The position numbers and the translations under genes were made by a program. The notes beneath the pieces were generated by a model. The model searched no databases and was not told the DNA's origin. It was given only the letters and a program-made list of their open reading frames with translations. Shown piece after piece: positions 58,629-64,000 of a DNA stretch of 64,000 nt; the stretch's first letter is position 1; the number at the start of each line of letters is the position of its first letter. This stretch comes from Acholeplasmataceae bacterium (lineage in GTDB: Bacteria; Bacillota_I; Bacilli_A; Acholeplasmatales; Acholeplasmataceae), in the NCBI GenBank assembly GCA_023230825.1, contig JALNWO010000001.1:124001-188000 (forward strand), read 5' to 3'.

Positions 58629-60558
58629 TCTCACATAGAGCCTGTTAACTATATTTAGGTATATAGTATAGGCCAATGAAATACTAGAAATTATTAACGA
58701 TCTTTTTAATTTGCAGCGTTTGGCCTGTATTTTTCTAATTTAGGAGGTCAAATGACAAAGCAGTATAAATTAGTACCGGGATCAGAGTCAGTACGTTATG
58801 ATGTAATAAATGACACTTATACTAGATTTAATCCGAAAGAAGATGGGTTTGTAGAAAAAGGTTCCCGAATAACCTTTAACTACCATAACCGAACCATCAC
58901 GGTAGATAGAGAATGGCTTCGTTTATTTACAATCTTTGAAACAAAGCTTCCCGAGCAAGTTTGGATTCATGTAGAAAAAATTAGGTTCGTAGACTGCTAT
59001 AATAAAGTACTTCGTTTACCCACCAATAAAATAATGGTGTTGGACGAATGCTTTCACTATCATCCGTATTATCGTATTGTTCCAGGCTTTACTCATCTAT
59101 TCATCAGTAAGAATGGTGTGGTAATTGATTGGACTGATAACTTTAAACCCGTTTCTATTTTAGATGATCAGTATAAAAACTTAAACATCTATGATCCTGA
59201 ACGAGGTTTTGTTAGATCAGTTCCACTACATCGCTTACTTGGTTTGGCTTGGATTAATAATGACAATTACCAAGAAAAGCCCATAATGAATCACATAGAT
59301 GGAAATAAGTATAATAATCAGCTGAGTAATCTAGAATGGGTCTCTCATCAAGAAAATAACGTTCACGCTAGTGAGGTCGGGTTAAATACCGATTCTCTAG
59401 CATGTAAAGCTCGGGATGTAGTAAGTGGTGAGGTACAAACATTCAACAGTCTTGGTCAGTTATCTCGCGCTTTAGGTGTTGGAGCAGTTAATCTGGAGCG
59501 GTTAAATACCACCCGCCCAACTTCTTTAATTGGTGACCGATATGAAGTTCGTTTATTAGGTGATGACACGCCTTGGTTATTTGATACCGTAGACGATCTA
59601 CCAAAGGTTAAAGGACGTTATCAAATCAATGTTACACATGCGAAGCAGGGTAAGTTAACTTTCCATGATGTTAGAACAGCGGTGTTTAATTTGAAATACC
59701 GTAAGACGTGGGGATGTGGTAATGTCAGGACTTTACAACAGTTCTTAGAAAAAGATCCGTATGTTCAGGATTTTGAGATTATTGATCATTATAAATACAC
59801 AGCAACAGTTCAGGCGAAAAACGTAGATACAGGAGAAGTAGTGGAAGAACCTACCTTTACTTATCTTTCTAGACGTTTAAAGCTTCAACGTAGTGCTATT
59901 AAGAAAATCCTGAATTCGGGTCAGGTACAGTGTTATCATGGCTGGTTGATTCGTTTAACGAGTGAAGATCCTTGGCCGGAAGATTATCAGATACATGGTC
60001 AGAGACGTATTAGTGTGGTAGCTAAACACAATAAGACAGGCCAATGTTTGAAATTTCCCACCCTAAGAGCTACTGCAAGGCACTTCGGGATAGATCGTAA
60101 AACCATTTCAGTTCGTATTAATAATAAAACGGACTACGATGGCTGGTATTTTGAATTGGTTTAATTTACAGGTAAGAATTTATTTGGTCTCCCTAAATAG
60201 TGATATTTAGTAAAAAACCTCTCTAACTGCGGGAACATCCTAAAGTCTTAAATTACTTCTTACTCATGGAAACGTAGAGTAATGCCTCGACCAGTAATGG
60301 AAGTTCGAGGGACAGTAAAAACATTTAAGAATATATGGGTAACCGACGCAACAAAGCTCCTAAGTCTAGAGATATGGAGTGTGTTCAACGACTATCGACG
60401 TAGCGCCTAAGTAGGTAATCGAGGATTTTAAAGCGAAACGGGAGGCCCTCAACTAGCTTAAGTTGAGGTGAAGATATAGTCTGTTCCCCAAGGAAAGCTT
60501 GGGGCGGGTGTCGTAGCACACCGGATATGTATGGAAACGATACATATTGGACAATAAG
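58629..60558 (+). ncRNA. Group I intron C in the beta gene, with HNH endonuclease gene (1930 bases)
   Basis: Starts after GGAGAT (U at the exon end) and ends GGACAATAAG. The core lies mostly after the endonuclease gene: TAACTGCGGGAACATCC (about 60224), GACGCAACAAAGCTCC (about 60344), AAGCGAAACGGGAGG (about 60432) and the textbook S element AAGATATAGTCT (about 60472). Joining GGAGAT to AAAGGTATT gives CFGD-KGII, matching beta. The same gene in phiKZ (gp71/gp73) is split by an intron with an HNH gene (gp72). Confidence 0.88.
58752..60164 (+). CDS. HNH homing endonuclease, intron-encoded, 470 aa
   Basis: Near-perfect ribosome site TAGGAGGTCAA before the ATG. The HNH signature is PIMNHIDGNKYNNQLSNLEWVSHQENN (read as two parts: MNHIDGNKYNNQ and LSNLEWV) at about residues 177-200, with the preceding LLGLAWI helix usual for this family. 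The C-terminal ~50 residues (FPTLRATARHFGIDRKTISVR) form a NUMOD1-like helix-turn-helix that binds the intron-less target. The enzyme cuts alleles lacking the intron so that repair copies it in. About 470 residues is long for phage HNH enzymes; several internal NUMOD-like repeats account for this. Confidence 0.88.
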   Translation: MTKQYKLVPGSESVRYDVINDTYTRFNPKEDGFVEKGSRITFNYHNRTITVDREWLRLFTIFETKLPEQVWIHVEKIRFVDCYNKVLRLPTNKIMVLDECFHYHPYYRIVPGFTHLFISKNGVVIDWTDNFKPVSILDDQYKNLNIYDPERGFVRSVPLHRLLGLAWINNDNYQEKPIMNHIDGNKYNNQLSNLEWVSHQENNVHASEVGLNTDSLACKARDVVSGEVQTFNSLGQLSRALGVGAVNLERLNTTRPTSLIGDRYEVRLLGDDTPWLFDTVDDLPKVKGRYQINVTHAKQGKLTFHDVRTAVFNLKYRKTWGCGNVRTLQQFLEKDPYVQDFEIIDHYKYTATVQAKNVDTGEVVEEPTFTYLSRRLKLQRSAIKKILNSGQVQCYHGWLIRLTSEDPWPEDYQIHGQRRISVVAKHNKTGQCLKFPTLRATARHFGIDRKTISVRINNKTDYDGWYFELV

Positions 60559-61551
60559 AAAGGTATTATCGTAACAGTAGTTCCAGATGAGAAAATGCCT
60601 GTTGATGATCGGGGTGTTCGAGTGGAATTTATCACAGATCCTCTAGCTACAATTGCTCGGAGTACTTTAGGTCGAGTGATGGAACCCTTTCTAAATGCTG
60701 CTGGACAGAATATTGTTAGAGAGATAGCATTAGCTCTTAATCTGAAATGGGGAACTGTAGTAACGCCACAGTTACTAGAAACTAAGAACGTTAATGGGTT
60801 AGTCAGGAAGCAGTTTGAAAAACTCAAAGACTTCTATTATACGGTATCATCTGAAAAGATGGGTCCTTGGCATGAGAATCTAACAGATAAAGAACTCTAT
60901 GAGCATCTGAGTTCTGTTATTACTCGAACCTTACCTATTATGTATAAACCACCTTCTGATGAGAAAGAGATGGTGGATATTATCATGGAAATTAATGAGA
61001 AGTATCCTCCTTATGAATCTCATATCACTTATGTAGGTAACTCTGGTAAGACCGTACGGTCTAAAGAAAAGTTTATTATCGGAAGAGCTTATGTTATTCT
61101 CTTAGATAAAACAGGAGATTCTGCTGCTGCTATTGCCTCAGGTAAATTAGGTCACTTTGGTGTTCCTAGTCAAATTACTCGTCAAGATAAATACACGAGT
61201 CCTAATCGACGACAGCATACTCGTATCTTTGGTGAAGCAGAGATGCGAATCATTGCTTCGTATTGTCCGTCTTGGGTGGCTGCTGAAATCATTGATAGGA
61301 ACTCCAATAAAGATAGCATGGGAGTTATTATTAACGGATTACTCACCACAGATAAACCAACTAATACTTTTGAGCTAATCAATAGAAAGGAGCATAAGTA
61401 CAATGGTGGTAGACCTATTCAGATCGTACGACACTTAGCACTTACAGCAGGTTGGGGTTTCCAATATAAACCTTATCAGCCTCTTTGGATGAAAGGTAAT
61501 AAAGTAAAAGATTTTGTACTAGAGAGCTTAGACAAAACAGAAGCTGTTTAA
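60559..61551 (+). CDS. RNA polymerase beta C-terminal part, exon 2 (330 codons)
   Basis: Equivalent of phiKZ gp73. Starts KGIIVTVVPDEKMPVDDRGVRV, which matches beta GNKGVI...P.EDMPYLEDG.PVDI, and continues TDPLATIARSTLGRVMEP (NPLGVPSRMNIGQILE in bacteria). A TTG at 60547 could start translation in the intron tail but gives no conserved residues before 60559. Ends near a terminator-like hairpin at 61556-61585. Residues here contact the nucleotide and the RNA end. Confidence 0.9.
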   Translation, partial: KGIIVTVVPDEKMPVDDRGVRVEFITDPLATIARSTLGRVMEPFLNAAGQNIVREIALALNLKWGTVVTPQLLETKNVNGLVRKQFEKLKDFYYTVSSEKMGPWHENLTDKELYEHLSSVITRTLPIMYKPPSDEKEMVDIIMEINEKYPPYESHITYVGNSGKTVRSKEKFIIGRAYVILLDKTGDSAAAIASGKLGHFGVPSQITRQDKYTSPNRRQHTRIFGEAEMRIIASYCPSWVAAEIIDRNSNKDSMGVIINGLLTTDKPTNTFELINRKEHKYNGGRPIQIVRHLALTAGWGFQYKPYQPLWMKGNKVKDFVLESLDKTEAV

Positions 61552-61555
61552 TCTC

Positions 61556-61585
61556 CGCGTGGGTTGTGTAAAAGCAACTCACGCG
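61556..61585 (+). terminator. Hairpin between beta and beta' parts
   Basis: CGCGTG / CACGCG stem with inner GTTG / CAAC. No strong T run follows, so it may attenuate or process the message rather than end it. Confidence 0.6.
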
Positions 61586-61615
61586 TTATAAAAGTTAATG
61601 AGGGATTTAAACATA

Positions 61616-63682
61616 ATGAGTGCTATAACACTAAAGGCTAGAAAGCTATTAGGTGTTCCTACAGAAGTATTATGGGAAACTCTGAACGGGGAATTCTATT
61701 TAGAGTTTGATGATGGTGTTATCTTAGCTGACGAAGCTAGTACTATCTATAGTTCTTATATCTGGAAATTCATCAGTAAGTTCCCAGATATCCCATTTCT
61801 TAAAAAACATCATATCAACTCTCATCTTGGTAAGAGCCTATTGTCAGTTGAAGCCAACGGTAGACTTTTTGATAGTGTACTTTGGGATGTTTTTGATTGG
61901 GCTGTCTATGGAGTTGATCCAAGGAACGAAGATCTTAAAAGTAGAGTTCCTGACCCCAGTACTGCTAAGCTTAACGTATTGGAGTTTAAAGAAGAGTTAG
62001 CTGAAACTGCTTGGGGGACATTAAATGAGATGTATAACGATCTAAGCGTTCGTTGTGAGCCTTGGGTCGTAGGCATTAGCATTAATGATCTTGTTGAAGT
62101 AACTCAACATAATCCAATTAAAGAAGTGTTAGAAGGTTTCTTACCTCCTGTACAGGAATCTTTGGATAAGATCTATGATACCCTAGATGAAGCACTCTTT
62201 AATGATCCGAAGCTAGAGAACAATATCCTTTCTCGTTTAGTTCGATCTGGTTTGATTAATAAGAACCAGTTACAGCAATGCGTAGGAGCACGAGGTTTTA
62301 TTACTGATATTGACTCTAGTCTATTTAGACTTCCTATTCTTCGTAACTTAACTCAAGGTATTCGATCAGCTTATGATTCACAAATTGAATCTAGGAGTGC
62401 TGCTAAGTCACAAGCTTATTCAGAAGAACCTCTAGAGCAATCAGAATACTTCTCTCGTAGGCAGCAATTGATCTCACAGACACTGAAAAATCTAGTAGAA
62501 GGTGATTGTGGTGCGAAAGAAGGATTAGGTTGGAACGTTGGGGAGGATGACTTAAAGCATCTAGTAGGAAAGAACTATTACGATGATGAAGGAGTGCTTC
62601 GATATATTAAAAGCAGTGATAAACATCTTATTGGTAAGACAATTACTTTAAGATCTCCTTTTAAATGCCAAACCACGCATCCTACAGGCATTTGTAGTAC
62701 GTGTATGGGTCAACTAGCACTCTCTGTATTTAGACTCTCTAACGTGGGTCAGGACACAGCTGTATCGATGCTCTCTGATGTAGGTCAGCGAGTATTGTCT
62801 GTAAAGCACTTGGATGGTTCAAGTGTTGTAGATTCTCTTACAGTTGATCTAGAGACTCGTAAGTACATCAGAGTAGGTAAGGATGGGTCGAGTTATTATC
62901 TATCTCCTGATCTAAAGAATGCAAGTAGCATTGAGTTAGTCTTTAGTCCTTATACTGTTCCAGGCTTTACGGATATTAAACAATGTAAAGATACTAGTGA
63001 TCTTTTCTTATCACGCGTCTCTAGGATGAATTCTTTAGGGATGATTGTTAAAGAAAGAAATCGAGTTATTGAAGTTGCTTTAGATGTCGGTTTAGCTAAA
63101 CGTAAAGCTTCCCTTGCTTTTGATGTGATTAATCTCATTAAAGAAAGAGGTTGGAAAGTTGTCCAGACTGAAGCTGGTGATACTGTCTATGTAGTTGATA
63201 TTACTGGTCTAGATCAGAATACGAAGTTACTTACAGTGCCATTACGTCACTTTAACATGGGTGATCAAGCAAAAGCTATTGCTGCTTTACTAGAGTCTAA
63301 AACTGGAGCAGTTAAAGAACGAGATGAAGACACACCTATCTCGGAATTTATTGCTGAGCTATATGAGACAGTTAATAGCCGCCTCTCTGTTAACTTTGCG
63401 GTACTTGAAGTAATTACCTACAGTATCATGATTGTCTCAGCTAAGGGTGAGGATTATTCATTACCAAAACCCTGGACACAATCTGGGTTAGGTGTTAAGG
63501 ATAGGACCTTTAGACGCCGTAGTGCTTCTGTTGAGATGGCTTATCAAGGACAGCAGTTTGCTATTAAAGATCCAGTTAGGTATAACTATACTAATGTCAT
63601 GGATCATCAAATGGATGTCTTTATTGATCCTCAGTCTGTTGTTGAGAGGGAAGCTAAGATGGAGAAAAATAACCAGCGATGA
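61616..63682 (+). CDS. RNA polymerase beta' C-terminal part, 688 aa (phiKZ gp74-like)
   Basis: ATG 61616 has GAGGGA ten bases ahead; ATG 61598 is in frame but has no ribosome site. The segment CQTTHPTGICSTCMGQLAL (about residues 351-369) matches the C-terminal zinc site of beta' (C....G.C..C.G), and the following NVGQDTAVSMLSDVGQRVLSVKHLDGSS fits [28 protein letters not shown], the region just before the trigger loop. It completes the large subunits of the non-virion polymerase. Its stop overlaps the next start (ATGA at 63679-63682). Confidence 0.88.
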   Translation: MSAITLKARKLLGVPTEVLWETLNGEFYLEFDDGVILADEASTIYSSYIWKFISKFPDIPFLKKHHINSHLGKSLLSVEANGRLFDSVLWDVFDWAVYGVDPRNEDLKSRVPDPSTAKLNVLEFKEELAETAWGTLNEMYNDLSVRCEPWVVGISINDLVEVTQHNPIKEVLEGFLPPVQESLDKIYDTLDEALFNDPKLENNILSRLVRSGLINKNQLQQCVGARGFITDIDSSLFRLPILRNLTQGIRSAYDSQIESRSAAKSQAYSEEPLEQSEYFSRRQQLISQTLKNLVEGDCGAKEGLGWNVGEDDLKHLVGKNYYDDEGVLRYIKSSDKHLIGKTITLRSPFKCQTTHPTGICSTCMGQLALSVFRLSNVGQDTAVSMLSDVGQRVLSVKHLDGSSVVDSLTVDLETRKYIRVGKDGSSYYLSPDLKNASSIELVFSPYTVPGFTDIKQCKDTSDLFLSRVSRMNSLGMIVKERNRVIEVALDVGLAKRKASLAFDVINLIKERGWKVVQTEAGDTVYVVDITGLDQNTKLLTVPLRHFNMGDQAKAIAALLESKTGAVKERDEDTPISEFIAELYETVNSRLSVNFAVLEVITYSIMIVSAKGEDYSLPKPWTQSGLGVKDRTFRRRSASVEMAYQGQQFAIKDPVRYNYTNVMDHQMDVFIDPQSVVEREAKMEKNNQR

Positions 63683-64000
63683 AATCCTTTAGAATCACTA
63701 CAAGTAGTCATGGTTTTAAAGTAGATGGTATTTGTGACTCTAGAGCTACTGAAGCGATTCATGAATTTTTAAGAAGTTTGCTGCAATATGGTCTTATCAA
63801 AGTGGGAAGGCATTTCGTTAGAAAGCCAGTTAAGACCTTTGCAGCAAGTAATGCTTCTAGAAATTATTATCGATTCCACATCAATGACTTAAAAGCTTTC
63901 TTAAGTCATATGGCTGAATATGGTTTCAAAGAAAATAACTATACCATCATTAATACTCCACTTTATGAACCTAGGTATGTAGAACTCCCACTTAAACCCA
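63679..64000 (+). CDS. 5' part of a gene cut by the window end, unknown function
   Basis: ATG 63679 overlaps the beta' stop by four bases, so translation is coupled. The 107 visible residues (MKSFRITTSSHGFKVDGIC...) are basic with alpha/beta character and no recognised motif. The close coupling suggests a function linked to transcription. Confidence 0.6.
   Translation, partial: MKSFRITTSSHGFKVDGICDSRATEAIHEFLRSLLQYGLIKVGRHFVRKPVKTFAASNASRNYYRFHINDLKAFLSHMAEYGFKENNYTIINTPLYEPRYVELPLKP

Noticed and set aside
58629-58658. Ten-codon tail of beta exon 1 (SHIEPVNYI) as true C-terminus
   Set aside because: Beta continues in exon 2 at the same alignment position; the tail is intron sequence.
60547-60558. 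TTG start for a separate protein beginning four codons before exon 2
   Set aside because: These codons belong to the conserved intron end GGACAATAAG; homology to beta begins exactly at 60559.

Overview
The window looks like part of a nucleus-forming jumbo bacteriophage genome of the phiKZ type (Chimalliviridae-like). The diagnostic genes are phage tubulin PhuZ (23534-24604), the probable nuclear-shell protein chimallin (42040-43947), pieces of a split multisubunit RNA polymerase (44037-46426, 57438-61551, 61616-63682 and probably 52218-53852), a large terminase (15368-17629), a contractile tail sheath and tube (5993-9049), and part of a family B DNA polymerase (31475-33631). The order terminase - tail genes - phuZ - DNA polymerase - chmA - beta' N part - accessory subunit - intron-split beta C part - beta' C part follows the phiKZ map as I remember it. 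The host cannot be named from this sequence. I saw no tRNA, rRNA, insertion sequence or CRISPR array.

Layout. 1-5500: small genes of unknown function and an AAA+ ATPase. 5990-17630: virion module, with tube and sheath on the minus strand, three large probable virion proteins on plus, a LamG-like gene broken at a run of nine C, and the terminase on minus. 17790-22870: mostly minus-strand unknown genes, including a tandem paralogue pair. 22970-28670: phuZ and a run of small, tightly packed, diverged genes. 28690-31470: a LamG-like gene, a gene with a premature stop, and about 0.9 kb of structured DNA without a gene ahead of the polymerase. 33709-41332: a 2172-residue repeat protein and its partner, on minus. 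42040-64000: chmA, the transcription module, an Mre11/SbcD-like nuclease and a single-stranded DNA-binding protein.

How the parts work together. Injected virion RNA polymerase of such phages reads early promoters; a repeated motif close to ACATATCACTA lies upstream of several genes here, including chmA, often followed at once by a stem-loop in the leader. ChmA would build the protein shell around replicating DNA, PhuZ filaments would position it, and the non-virion RNA polymerase encoded here would transcribe later genes. The tail, terminase and fibre genes then serve assembly. Most transcription units end in GC-rich hairpins, many enclosed by GGCATAA / TTATGCC.

The most striking structure is in the RNA polymerase genes. 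Three group I introns interrupt the codons for the active centre. Two of them sit in tandem in the beta' gene, and the reading that restores the invariant NADFDGD motif needs a one-codon exon (GAT, 45809-45811) between them. The third, with an HNH endonuclease gene, splits beta just before the GDKG segment. Function by similarity is stated from memory of protein families; no search was run.
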